Source of the DNA: Pleurodeles waltl
Lineage: Eukaryota; Chordata; Amphibia; Caudata; Salamandridae
Assembly (NCBI RefSeq): GCF_031143425.1
Contig: NC_090440.1
Span: forward strand, 336,849,844 to 336,913,843
DNA: 64,000 nucleotides
Direction of reading: 5' to 3'
Under the pieces are notes generated by a model. The model saw only the letters and a program-made list of their open reading frames with translations, searched no databases and was not told the origin of the DNA. Each line of letters opens with the position of its first letter. The stretch's first letter is position 1. Below, piece after piece: positions 20,966-34,258 of this stretch. The position numbers and the translations under genes were made by a program.

Positions 20966-23900
20966 TAAAGTTCTGGAATCTGAGAGGAGCCACAAATTTC
21001 CTTGCACCCAGCGTTCTCCCAAGTCTCCCGATAAAAATTATACCTCACTTGTGTGGGTAGGCCTAGCGTCCACGACAGGAAATGGCCCAAAACACAACAT
21101 GGACACATCCCATTTTTTGACAGAAAACAGAGGTGTTTTTTGCAAAGTGTCTACCTGTAGATTTTGGCCTCTAGCTCAGCCAGCACCTACGGAAACCTAC
21201 CTAACCTGTGCATTTTTGAAAACTAGAGAGCTAGGGGAATCCAAGATGGGGTGACTTGTGGGGCTCTGACCAGGTTCTGTTACACAGAATCCTTTGCAAA
21301 CCTCAAAATGTTGCTAAAAAACACATTTTCCTTACATTTCTGTGAAAGAAAGTTATAGAATCTGAGAGGAGCCACAAATTTCCTTCAACCCAGCATTCCC
21401 CTAAGTCTCCCGATAAAAATGATACCTCACTTATGTGGGTAGGCCTAGCGCCTGCGACAGGAAATGCCCCAAAACACAACGTGTACACATCCCGTTTCTT
21501 GGCAGAAAACAGAGGTGTTTTTTGCAATGTGTCTACCTGTAGATTTTGGTCTCTAGCTCAGCCTGCACCTAGGGAAACCTACCAAACCTGTGCATTTTTA
21601 AAAACTAGAGACCTAGGGGAATCCAAGATGGGGTGACTTGTGGGTCTCTGACCAGGTTCTGTTACCCAGAATCCTTTGCTAACCTCAAAATTTGGCTAAA
21701 CAAACACATTTTCTTCACATTTCGGTGACATAAAGTTCTGGAATCTGAGAGGAGCCACAAATTTCCTTCCACCCAGCGTTCCCCCAAGTCTCCCGATAAA
21801 AATTATACCTCACTTGTGTGCGTAGGCCTAGCCTCCACGACAGGAAATGCCCCAAAACACAACATGGGCACATCCCATTTTTTGACAGAAAACAGAGGTG
21901 TTTTTTGCAAAGTGTCTACCTGTAGATTTTGGCCTCTAGCTCAGCCGGCACCTATGGAAACCTACCAAACCTGTGCATTTTTGAAAACTAGAGAGCTAGG
22001 GGAATCCAAGATGGGGAGACTTGTGCGGCTCTGACCAGGTTCTGTTACACAGAATCCTTTGCAAACCTCAAAATGTGGCTAAAAAACACATTTTCCTCAC
22101 ATTTCGGTGACAGAAAGTTATAGAATCTGAGAGGAGCCACAAATTTCCTTCCACCCAGCATTTCCCTAAGTCTCCCGATAAAAATGATACCTCACTTATG
22201 TGGCTAGGCCTAGCGCCTGCGACAGGATACGCCCCAAAACACAACGTGGACACATCCCATTTCTTGGCTGAAAACAGAGGTGTTTTTTGCAATGTGTCTA
22301 CCTGTAGATTTTGGCCTCTAGCTCAGCCTGCACCTAGGGAAACCTACCAAACCTGTGCATTTTTAAAAACTAGAGACCTAGTTGAATCCAAGATGGGGTG
22401 ACTTGTGGGTCTCTGACCAGGTTCTGTTACCCAGAATCCTTTGCTAACCTAAAAACTTGGCTAAAAAAACACATTTTCCTCACATTTCGGTGACAGAAAG
22501 TTCTAGAATCTGAGAGGAGCCACAAATTTCCTGCCACCCAGCATTCCCCCAAGTCTCCCGATAAAAATCATACCTCACTTGTGTGGGTAGGCCTAGCGCC
22601 CGCAACAGGAAATGCCCCAAAACACAACGTGGACACATCCCATTTCTTGGCAGAAAACAGAGGTGTTTTTTGCAAAGTGCCTACCTGTAGGTTTTGGCCT
22701 CTAGCTCAGCTGGCACCTTGGGAAACCTACCAAACCTGTGCCTTTTTGCAAACTAGAGACCTAGGGGAATCCAAAATGGGGTGACTTGTGGGTCTCTGAC
22801 CAGGTTCTGTTACCCAGAATCCTTTGCAAACCTCAAATTTGGGTAAAAAACACATTTTCCTCACATTTCGGTGACAGAAAGTTCAAGAATCTGAGAGGAG
22901 CCACAAATTTCCTGCCACCCAGCATTCCCCCAAGTCTCCCGATAAAAATCATACCTCACTTTTGTGGGTAGGCCTAGCGCCCGTGACAGGAAATGCCCCA
23001 AAACACAACTGTGGACACATCCCATTTTTTGGCAGAAAACAGTGGTGTTTTTTGCAAAGTGTCTACCTGTAGATTTTGGCCTCTAGCTCAGCTGGCACCT
23101 TGGGAAACCTACCAAACCTGTGCCTTTTTACAAACTAGAGACCTAGGGGAATCCAAAATGGGGTAACTTGAGGGTATCTGACCAGGTTATGATACCCAGA
23201 ATCCTTTGCAAACCTCAAATTTGGGTAAAAAACACATTTTCCTCACATTTCGGTGACAGAAAGTTCTAGAATCTGAGAGGAGCCACAAATTTCCTGCCAC
23301 CCAGCATTCCCCCAAGTCTCCCAATAAAAATCATACCTCACTTGAGTGGGTAGGCCTAGCACCCGCGACAGGAAAGGCCCCAAAACACAACGTGGACACC
23401 TCCCATTTCTTGGCAGAAAACAGAGATGTTTTTTGCAAAGTGCCTAACTGTAAGTTTTGGCCTCTAGCTCAGCTGGCACCTTGGGAAACCTACCAAACCT
23501 GTGCCTTTTTGCAAACTAGAGACCTAGGGGAATCCAAAATGGGGTGACTTGTGGGTCTCTGACCAGGTTCTGTTACCCAGAATCCTTTGCAAACCTCAAA
23601 ATTAGGGTAAAAAACACATTTTCCTCACATTTCGGTGACAGAAAGTTCTAGAATCTGAGAGGAGCCACAAATTTCCTGCCACCCAGCATTCCCCCAAGTC
23701 TCCCGATAAAAATCATACCTCACTTGTGTGGGTAGGCCTAGCGCCCGCGACAGGAAATGCCCCAAAACACAACGTGGACACATCCCATTTCTTGGCAGAA
23801 AACAGAGGTGTTTTTTGCAATGTGTCTACCTGTAGATTTTGGCCTCTAGCTCAGCCTGCACCTAGGGAAACCTACCAAACCTGTGCATTTTTAAAAACTA

Positions 23901-26900
23901 GAGACCTAGGGGAATCCAAGATGGGGTGACTTGTGGGTCTCTGACCAGGTTATGTTACCCAGAATCCTTTGCAAACCTCAAAATTTGGGTAAAAAACACA
24001 TTTTCCTCACATTTCGGTGACATAAAGTTCTGGAATCTGAGAGGAGCCACAAATTTCCTTGCACCCAGCGTTCCCCCAAGTCTCCCGATAACAATTATAC
24101 CTCACTTGTGTGGGTAGGCCTAGCGTCCACGACAGGAAATGGCCCAAAACACAACATGGACACATCCCATTTTTTGACAGAAAACAGAGGTGTTTTTTGC
24201 AAAGTGTCTACCTGTAGATTTTGGCCTCTAGCTCAGCCAGCACCTACGGAAACCTACCTAACCTGTGCATTTTTGAAAACTAGAGAGCTAGGGGAATCCA
24301 AGATGGGGTGACTTGTGGGGCTCTGACCAGGTTCTGTTACACAGAATCCTTTGCAAACCTCAAAATGTTGCTAAAAAACACATTTTCCTTACATTTCTGT
24401 GACAGAAAGTTATAGAATCTGAGAGGAGACACAAATTTCCTTCAACCCAGCATTCCCCTAAGTCTCCCGATAACAATGATACCTCACTTATGTGGGTAGG
24501 CCTAGCGCCTGCGACAGGAAATGCCCCAAAACACAACGTGTACACATCCCGTTTCTTGGCAGAAAACAGAGGTGTTTTTTGCAATGTGTCTACCTGTAGA
24601 TTTTGGTCTCTAGCTCAGCCTGCACCTAGGGAAACCTACCAAACCTGTGCATTTTTAAAAACTAGAGACCTAGGGGAATCCAAGATGGGGTGACTTGTGG
24701 GTCTCTGACCAGGTTCTGTTACCCAGAATCCTTTGCTAACCTCAAAATTTGGCTAAACAAACACATTTTCTTCACATTTCGGTGACATAAAGTTCTGGAA
24801 TCTGAGAGGAGCCACAAATTTCCTTCCACCCAGCGTTCCCCCAAGTCTCCCGATAAAAATTATACCTCACTTGTGTGGGTAGGCCTAGCCTCCACGACAG
24901 GAAATGCCCCAAAACACAACATGGGCACATCCCATTTTTTGACAAAAAACAGAGTTGTTTTTTGCAAAGTGTCTACCTGTAGATTTTGGCCTCTAGCTCA
25001 GCCGGCACCTATGGAAACCTACCAAACCTGTGCATTTTTGAAAACTAGAGAGCTAGGGGAATCCAAGATGGGGAGACTTGTGCGGCTCTGACCAGGTTCT
25101 GTTACACAGAATCCTTTGCAAACCTCAAAATGTGGCTAAAAAACACATTTTCCTCACATTTCGGTGACAGAAAGTTATAGAATCTGAGAGGAGCCACAAA
25201 TTTCCTTCCACCCAGCATTTCCCTAAGTCTCCCGATAAAAATGATACCTCACTTATGTGGGTAGGCCTAGCGCCTGCGACAGGATACGCCCCAAAACACA
25301 ACGTGGACACATCCCATTTCTTGGCTGAAAACAGAGGTGTTTTTTGCAATGTGTCTACCTGTAGATTTTGGCCTCTAGCTCAGCCTGCACCTAGGGAAAC
25401 CTACCAAACCTGTGCATTTTTAAAAACTAGAGACCTAGTTGAATCCAAGATGGGGTGACTTGTGGGTCTCTGACCAGGTTCTGTTACCCAGAATCCTTTG
25501 CTAACCTAAAAACTTGGCTAAAAAAACACATTTTCCTCACATTTCGGTGACAGAAAGTTCTAGAATCTGAGAGGAGCCACAAATTTCCTGCCACCCAGCA
25601 TTCCCCCAAGTCTCCCGATAAAAATCATACCTCACTTGTGTGGGTAGGCCTAGCGCCCGCAACAGGAAATGCCCCAAAACACAACGTGGACACATCCCAT
25701 TTCTTGGCAGAAAACAGAGGTGTTTTTTGCAAAGTGCCTACCTGTAGGTTTTGGCCTCTAGCTCAGCTGGCACCTTGGGAAACCTACCAAACCTGTGCCT
25801 TTTTGCAAACTAGAGACCTAGGGGAATCCAAAATGGGGTGACTTGTGGGTCTCTGACCAGGTTCTGTTACCCAGAATCCTTTGCAAACCTCAAATTTGGG
25901 TAAAAAACACATTTTCCTCACATTTCGGTGACAGAAAGTTCAAGAATCTGAGAGGAGCCACAAATTTCCTGCCACCCAGCATTCCCCCAAGTCTCCCGAT
26001 AAAAATCATACCTCACTTTTGTGGGTAGGCCTAGCGCCCGTGACAGGAAATGCCCCAAAACACAACTGTGGACACATCCCATTTTTTGGCAGAAAACAGT
26101 GGTGTTTTTTGCAAAGTGTCTACCTGTAGATTTTGGCCTCTAGCTCAGCTGGCACCTTGGGAAACCTACCAAACCTGTGCCTTTTTACAAACTAGAGACC
26201 TAGGGGAATCCAAAATGGGGTAACTTGAGGGTATCTGACCAGGTTATGATACCCAGAATCCTTTGCAAACCTCAAATTTGGGTAAAAAACACATTTTCCT
26301 CACATTTCGGTGACAGAAAGTTCTAGAATCTGAGAGGAGCCACAAATTTCCTGCCACCCAGCATTCCCCCAAGTCTCCCAATAAAAATCATACCTCACTT
26401 GAGTGGGTAGGCCTAGCACCCGCGACAGGAAAGGCCCCAAAACACAACGTGGACACCTCCCATTTCTTGGCAGAAAACAGAGATGTTTTTTGCAAAGTGC
26501 CTAACTGTAAGTTTTGGCCTCTAGCTCAGCTGGCACCTTGGGAAACCTACCAAACCTGTGCCTTTTTGCAAACTAGAGACCTAGGGGAATCCAAAATGGG
26601 GTGACTTGTGGGTCTCTGACCAGGTTCTGTTACCCAGAATCCTTTGCAAACCTCAAAATTAGGGTAAAAAACACATTTTCCTCACATTTCGGTGACAGAA
26701 AGTTCTAGAATCTGAGAGGAGCCACAAATTTCCTGCCACCCAGCATTCCCCCAAGTCTCCCGATAAAAATCATACCTCACTTGTGTGGGTAGGCCTAGCG
26801 CCCGCGACAGGAAATGCCCCAAAACACAACGTGGACACATCCCATTTCTTGGCAGAAAACAGAGGTGTTTTTTGCAATGTGTCTACCTGTAGATTTTGGC

Positions 26901-27079
26901 CTCTAGCTCAGCCTGCACCTAGGGAAACCTACCAAACCTGTGCATTTTTAAAAACTAGAGACCTAGGGGAATCCAAGATGGGGTGACTTGTGGGTCTCTG
27001 ACCAGGTTATGTTACCCAGAATCCTTTGCAAACCTCAAAATTTGGGTAAAAAACACATTTTCCTCACATTTCGGTGACA
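20966..27079 (+). repeat. Higher-order duplication, 8 monomers (3,057 bp) x 2
   Basis: Rare variants recur at an offset of 3,057 bp: CCTTGCACCC near 21000 and 24060, CAGGATACG near 22225 and 25282, GGTATCTGACCAGGTTATGATA near 23175 and 26232. Copy 1 is about 20966-24022 and copy 2 about 24023-27079. Both outer breaks fall in the TTCGGTGACA stretch just before the heat-shock element position. Confidence 0.9.
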
Positions 27080-30000
27080 GAAAGTTCTAGAATCTGAGAG
27101 GAGCCCCAAATTTCCTGCCACCCAGCATTCCCCCAAGTCTCCCGATAAAAATCGTACCTCACTTGTGTGGGTAGGCCTAGCGCCCGCAACAGGAAATGCC
27201 CCAAAACACAACGTGGACACATCCCATTTCTTGGCAGAAAACAGAGGTGTTTTTTGCAAAGTGCATACCTGTAGGTTTGGGCCTCTAGCTCAGCCGGCAC
27301 CTAGGGAAACCTACCAAACCTGTGCATTTTTTAAAACTAGAGACCTAGGGGAATCCAAGAAGGGGTGACTTGTGGGGCTCTGACCAGGTTCTGTTACCCA
27401 GAATCCTTTGCTAACCTCAAAATTTGGCTAAACAAACACATTTTCCTCTCATTTCGGTGACAGAAAGTTATAGAATCTGAGAGGAGCCTCAAATTTCCTT
27501 CCACCCAGCATTTCCCTAAGTCTTCCGATAAAAATGATACCTCACTTATGTGGGTAGGCCTAGCGCCTGCAACAGGAAATGCCCCAAAACACAACGTGGA
27601 CACATCCCATTTCTTGGCTGAAAACACAGGTGTTTTTTGCAATGTGTCTACCTGTAGATTTTGGCCTCTAGCTCAGCCTGCACCTAGGGAAACATACCAA
27701 ACCTGTGCATTTTTTAAAACTAGAGACCTAGGGGAATCCAGGATGGGGTGACTTGTGGGTCTCTGACCAGGTTCTGTTACCCAGAATCCTTTGCAAACCT
27801 CAAATTTGGGTAAAAAACACATTTTCCTCACATTTCGGTTACAGAAAGTTCAAGAATCTGAGAGGAGCCACAAATTTCCTGCCACCCAGCATTCCCCCAA
27901 GTCTCCCGATAAAAATCATACCTCACTTTTGTGGGTAGGCCGAGCGCCCGCAACAGGAAATGCCCCAAAACACAACGTGGACACATCCCATTTCTTGGCA
28001 GAAAACAGAGGTGTTTTTTGCAAAGTGCCTACCTGTAGGTTTTGGCCTCCAGCTCAGCTGGCACTTTGGGAAACCTACCAAACCTGTGCCTTTTTGCAAA
28101 CTAGAGACCTAGGGGAATCCAAAATGGGGTGACTTGTGGGTCTCTGACCAGGTTCTGTTACCCAGAATCCTTTGCAAACCTCAAAATGTGGGTAAAAAAC
28201 ACATTTTCCTCACATTTCGGTGACAGAAAGTTCTAGAATCTGATAGGAGCCACAAATTTCCTGCCAACCAGCATTCCCCCAAGTCTCCCGATAAAAATCG
28301 TACCTCACTTGTGTGGGTAGGCCTAGCGCCCGCGACAGGAAATGCCCCAAAACACAACGTGGACACATCCCATTTCTTGGCAGAAAACAGAGGTGTTTTT
28401 TGCAAAGTGCCTACCTGTAGGTTTGGGCCTCTAGCTCAGCCGGCACCTAGGGAAACCTACCAAACCTGTGCATTTTTGAAAACTAGAGACCTAGGGGAAT
28501 CCAAGAAGGGGTGACTTGTGGGGCTCTGACCAGGTTCTGTTACCCAGAATCCTTTGCTAACCTCAAAATTTGGCTAAACAAACACATTTTCCTCACATTT
28601 CGGTGACATAAAGTTCTGGAATCTGAGAGGAGCCACAAATTTCCTTCCACCCAGCGTTCCCCCAAGTCTCCCGATAAAAATTATACCTCACTTGTGTGGG
28701 TAGGCCTAGCGTCCACGACAGGAAATGCCCCAAAACACAACATGGACACATCACATTTTTTGACAGAAAACAGAGGTGTTTTTTGCAAAGTGTCTACCTG
28801 TAGATTTTGACCTCTAGCTCAGCCGGCACCTACGGAAACCTACCAAACCTGTGCATTTTTGAAAACTAGAGAGCTAGGGGAATCCAAGATGGGGTGACAT
28901 GTGGGGCTCTGACCAGGTTCTGTTACACAGAATCCATTGCAAACCTCAAACTTTGGCTAAAAAAACACATTTTCCTCACATTTCGGTGACAGAAATTCTA
29001 GAATCTGAGAGGAGCAACAAATTTCCTTCCACGCAGCATTCCCCCAAGTCTCCCGATAAAAATGATACCTCACTTGTGTGGGTAGGCCTAGCGCCCGTGA
29101 CAGGAAATGCCCCAAAACACAACTGTGGACACATCCCATTTTTTGGCAGAAAACAGTGGTGTTTTTTGCAAAGTGCCTACCTGTAGATTTTGGCCTCTAG
29201 CTCAGCTGGCACCTTGGGAAACCTACCAAACCTGTGCCTTTTTGCAAATTAGAGGCCTAGGGGAATCCAAAATGGGGTAACTTGTGGGTATCTGACCAGG
29301 TTATGATACCCAGAATCCTTTGCAAACCTCACATTTGGGTAAAAAACACATTTTCCTCACATTTCGGTGACAGAAAGTTCTAGAATCTGAGAGGAGCCAC
29401 AAATTTCCTGCCACTCAGCATTCCCCCAAGTCTCCCGACAAAAATCATACCTCTCTTGTGTGGGTAGGCCTAGCGCCCGCGACAGGAATTGCCACAAAAC
29501 ACAACGTGGACACCTCCCATTTCTTGGCAGAAAACAGAGGTGTTTTTTGCAAAGTGCCTACCTGTAAGTTTTGGCCTCTAGCTCAGCTGGCACCTTGGGA
29601 AACCTACCAAACCTGTGCCTTTTTGCAAACTAGAGACCTAGGGGAAACCAAAATGGGGTGACTTGTGGGTCTCTGACCAGGTTGTGTTACTCAGAATCCT
29701 TTGCAAACCTCAAAATCTTGGTAAAAAACACATTTTCCTCACATTTCGGTGACAGAAAGTTCTGGAATCTGAGAGGAGCCACAAATTTCCTTCCACCCAG
29801 CGTTCCCCCAAGTCTCCCGATAAAAATTATACCTCACTTGTGTGGGTAGGCCTAGCGTCCACGACAGGAAATGCCCCAAAACACAACATGGACACATCCC
29901 ATTTTTTGACAGAAAACAGAGCTGTTTTTTGCAAAGTGTCTACCTGTAGATTTTGGCCTCTAGCTCAGCCGGCACATACGGAAACCTACCAAACCTGTGC

Positions 30001-33000
30001 ATTTTTGAAAACTAGAGAGCTAGGGGAATCCAAGATGGGGTGACTTGTGGGGCTCTGACCAGGTTCTGTTACCCAGAATCCTTTGCTAACCTCAAAATTT
30101 GGCTAAACAAACACATTTTCCTCACATTTCGGTGACATAAAGTTCTGGAATCTGAGAGGAGCCACAAATTTCCTTCCACCCAGCGTTCCCCCAAGTCTCC
30201 CGATAAAAATTATACCTCACTTGTGTGGGTAGGCCTAGCGTCCACGACAGGAAATGGCCCAAAACACAACATGGACACATCCCATTTTTTGACAGAAAAC
30301 AGAGGTGTTTTTTGCAAAGTGTCTACCTGTAGATTTTGGCCTCTAGCTCAGCCGGCACCTACGGAAACCTACCAAACCTGTGCATTTTTAAAAACTAGAG
30401 ATCTAGGGGAATCCAAGATGGGGTGACTTGTGGGGCTCTGACCAGGTTCTGTTACACAGAATCCTTTGCAAACCTCAAAATGTTGCTAAAAAACACATTT
30501 TCCCTCACATTTCTGTGACAGAAAGTTATAGAATCTGAGAGGAGCCACAAATTTCCTTCCACCCAGCATTCCCCTAAGTCTCCCGATAAAAATGATACCT
30601 CACTTATGTGGGTAGGCCTAGCGCCTGCGACAGGAAATGCCCCAAAACACAACGTGTACACATCCCGTTTCTTGGCAGAAAACAGAGGTGTTTTTTGCAA
30701 TGTGTCTACCTGTAGATTTTGGTCTCTAGCTCAGCCTGCACCTAGGGAAACCTACCAAACCTGTGCATTTTTTAAAACTAGAGACCTAGGGGAATCCAAG
30801 ATGGGGTGACTTGTGGGTCTCTGACCAGGTTCTGTTACCCAGAATCCTTTGCTAACCTCAAAATTTGGCTAAACAAACACATTTTCTTCACATTTCGGTG
30901 ACATAAAGTTCTGGAATCTGAGAGGAGCCACAAATTTCCTTCCACCCAGCGTTCCCCCAAGTCTCCCGATAAAAATTATACCTCACTTGTGTGGGTAGGC
31001 CTAGCCTCCACGACAGGAAATGCCCCAAAACACAACATGGGCACATCCCATTTTTTGACAGAAAACAGAGGTGTTTTTTGCAAAGTGTCTACCTGTAGAT
31101 TTTGGCCTCTAGCTCAGCCGGCACCTACGGAAACCTACCAAACCTGTGCATTTTTGAAAACTAGAGAGCTAGGGGAATCCAAGATGGGGTGACTTGTGGG
31201 GCTCTGACCAGGTTCTGTTACACAGAATCCTTTGCAAACCTCAAAATGTGGCTAAAAAACACATTTTCCTCACATTTCGGTGACAGAAAGTTATAGAATC
31301 TGAGAGGAGCCGCAAATTTCCTTCCACCCAGCATTCCCCTAAGTCTCCCGATAAAAATGATACCTCACTTATGTGGGTAGGCCTAGCGCCTGCTACAGGA
31401 AATGCCCCAAAACACAACGTGTACACATCCCATTTCTTGGCAGAAAACAGAGGTGTTTTTTGCAATGTGTCTACCTGTAGATTTTGGCCTCTAGCTCAGC
31501 CTGCACCTAGGAAAACCTACCAAACCTGTGCATTTTTAAAAACTAGAGACCTAGGGGAATCCAAGATGGGGTGACTTGTGGGTCTCTGACCAGGTTATGT
31601 TACCCAGAATCCTTTGCAAACCTCAAAATTTGGGTAAAAAACACATTTTCCTCACATTTCGGTGACAGAAAGTTCTAGAATCTGAGAGGAGCCACAAATT
31701 TCCTGCCACCCAGCATTCCTCCAAGTCTCCCGATAAAAATCATACCTCACTTGTGTGGGTAGGCCTAGCGCCCGCGACAGGAAATGCCCCAAAACACAAC
31801 GTGGACACATCCCATTTCTTGGCAGAAAACAGAGGTGTTTTTTGCAAAGTGCCTACCTGTAGGTTTGGGCCTCTAGCTCAGCCGGCACCTAGGGAAACCT
31901 ACCAAACCTGTGCATTTTTTAAAACTAGAGACCTAGGGGAATCCAAGAAGGGGTGACTTGTGGGGCTCTGACCAGGTTCTGTTAGCCAGAATCCTTTGCT
32001 AACCTCAAAATTTGGCTAAACTAACACATTTTCCTCACATTTCGGTGACATAAAGTTCTGGAATCTGAGAGGAGCCACAAATTTCCTTCCACCCAGCGTT
32101 CCCCCAAGTCTCCTGATAAAAATTATACCTCACTTGTGTGGGTAGGCCTAGCGTCCACGACAGGAAATGCCCCAAAACACAACATGGACACATCCCATTT
32201 TTTGACAGAAAACAGAGCTGTTTTTTGCAAAGTGTCTACCTGTAGATTTTGGCCTCTAGCTCAGCCGGCACCTACGGAAACCTACCAAACCTGTGCATTT
32301 TTGAAAACTAGAGAGCTAGGGGAATCCAAGATGGGGTGACTTGTGGGGCTCTGACCATGTTCTGTTACACAGAATCCTTTGCAAACCTCAAAATGTGGCT
32401 AAAAAACACATTTTCCTCACATTTCGGTGACAGAAAGTTATAGAATCTGAGAGGAGCCACAAATTTCCTTCCACCCAGCATTCCCCTAAGTCTCCCGATA
32501 AAAATGATACCTCACTTATGTGGGTAGGCCTAGCGCCTGCGACAGGAAATGCCCCAAAACACCACGTGTACACATCCCATTTCTTGGCAGAAAACAGAGG
32601 TGTTTTTTGCAATGTGTCTACCTGTAGATTTTGGCCTCTAGCTCAGCCTGCACCTAGGGAAACCTACCAAACCTGTGCATTTTTTAAAACTAGAGACCTA
32701 GGGGAATCCAAGATGGGGTGACTTGTGGGTCTCTGACCAGGTTATGTTACCCAGAATCCTTTGCAAACCTCAAAATTTGGTTAAAAAACACATTTTCCTC
32801 ACATTTCGGTGACAGAAAGTTCTAGAATCTGAGAGGAGCCACAAATTTCCTGCCACCCAGCATTCCCCCAAGTCTCCCGATAAAAATCGTACCTCACTTG
32901 TGTGGGTAGGCCTAGCGCCCGCAACAGGAAATGCCCCAAAACACAACGTGGACACATCCCATTTCTTGGCAGAAAACAGAGGTGTTTTTTGCAAAGTGCA

Positions 33001-34258
33001 TACCTGTAGGTTTGGGCCTCTAGCTCAGCCGGCACCTAGGGAAACCTACCAAACCTGTGCATTTTTGAAAACTAAAGACCTAGGGGAATCCAAGAAGGGG
33101 TGACTTGTGGGGCTCTGACCAGGTTCTGTTACCCAGAATCCTTTGCTAACCTCAAAATTTGGCTAAACAAACACATTTTCCTCACATTTCGGTGACATAA
33201 AGTTCTGGAATCTGAGAGGAGCCACAAATGTCCTTCCACCCAGCGTTCCCCCAAGTCTCCCGATAAAAATTATACCTCACTTGTGTGGGTAGGCCTAGCG
33301 TCCACGACAGGAAATGCCCAAAACACAACATGGACACATCCCATTTTTTGACAGAAAACAGAGGTGTTTTTTGCAAAGTGTCTACCTGTAGATTTTGGCC
33401 TCTAGCTCAGCCGGCACCTACGGAAACCTACCAAACCTGTGCATTTTTTAAAACTAGAGAGCTAGGGGAATCCAAGATGGGGTGACTTGTGGGGCTCTGA
33501 CCAGGTTCTGTTACACAGAATCCTTTGCAAACCTCAAAATGTGGCTAAAAAACACATTTTCCTCACATTTAGGTGACAGAAAGTTATAGAATCTGAGAGG
33601 AGCCACAAATTTCCTTCCACCCAGCATTCCCCTAAGTCTCCCGATAAAAATGATACCTCACTTATGTGGGTAGGCCTAGCGCCTGCGACAGGAAATGCCC
33701 CAAAACACAACGTGTACACATCCCATTTCTTGGCAGAAAACAGAGGTGTTTTTTGCAATGTGTCTACCTGTAGATTTTGGCCTCTAGCTCAGCCTGCACC
33801 TAGGGAAACCTACCAAACCTGTGCATTTTTAAAAACTAGAGACCTAGGGGAATCCAAGATGGGGTGACTTGTGGGTCTCTGACCAGGTTATGTTACCCAG
33901 AATCCTTTGCAAACCTCAAAATTTGGGTAAAAAACACATTTTCCTCACATTTCGGTGACAGAAAGTTCTAGAATCTGAGAGGAGCCACAAATTTCCTGCC
34001 ACCCAGCAGTCCCCCAAGTCTCCCGATAAAAATCGTACCTCACTTGTGTGGGTAGGCCTAGCGCCCGCAACAGGAAATGCCCCAAAACACAATGTGGACA
34101 CATCCCATTTCTTGGCAGAAAACAGAGGTGTTTTTTGCAAAGTGCATACCTGTAGGTTTGGGCCTCTAGCTCAGCCGGCACCTAGGGAAACCTACCAAAC
34201 CTGTGCATTTTTGAAAACTAGAGACCTAGGGGAATCCAAGAAGGGGTGACTTGTGGGG

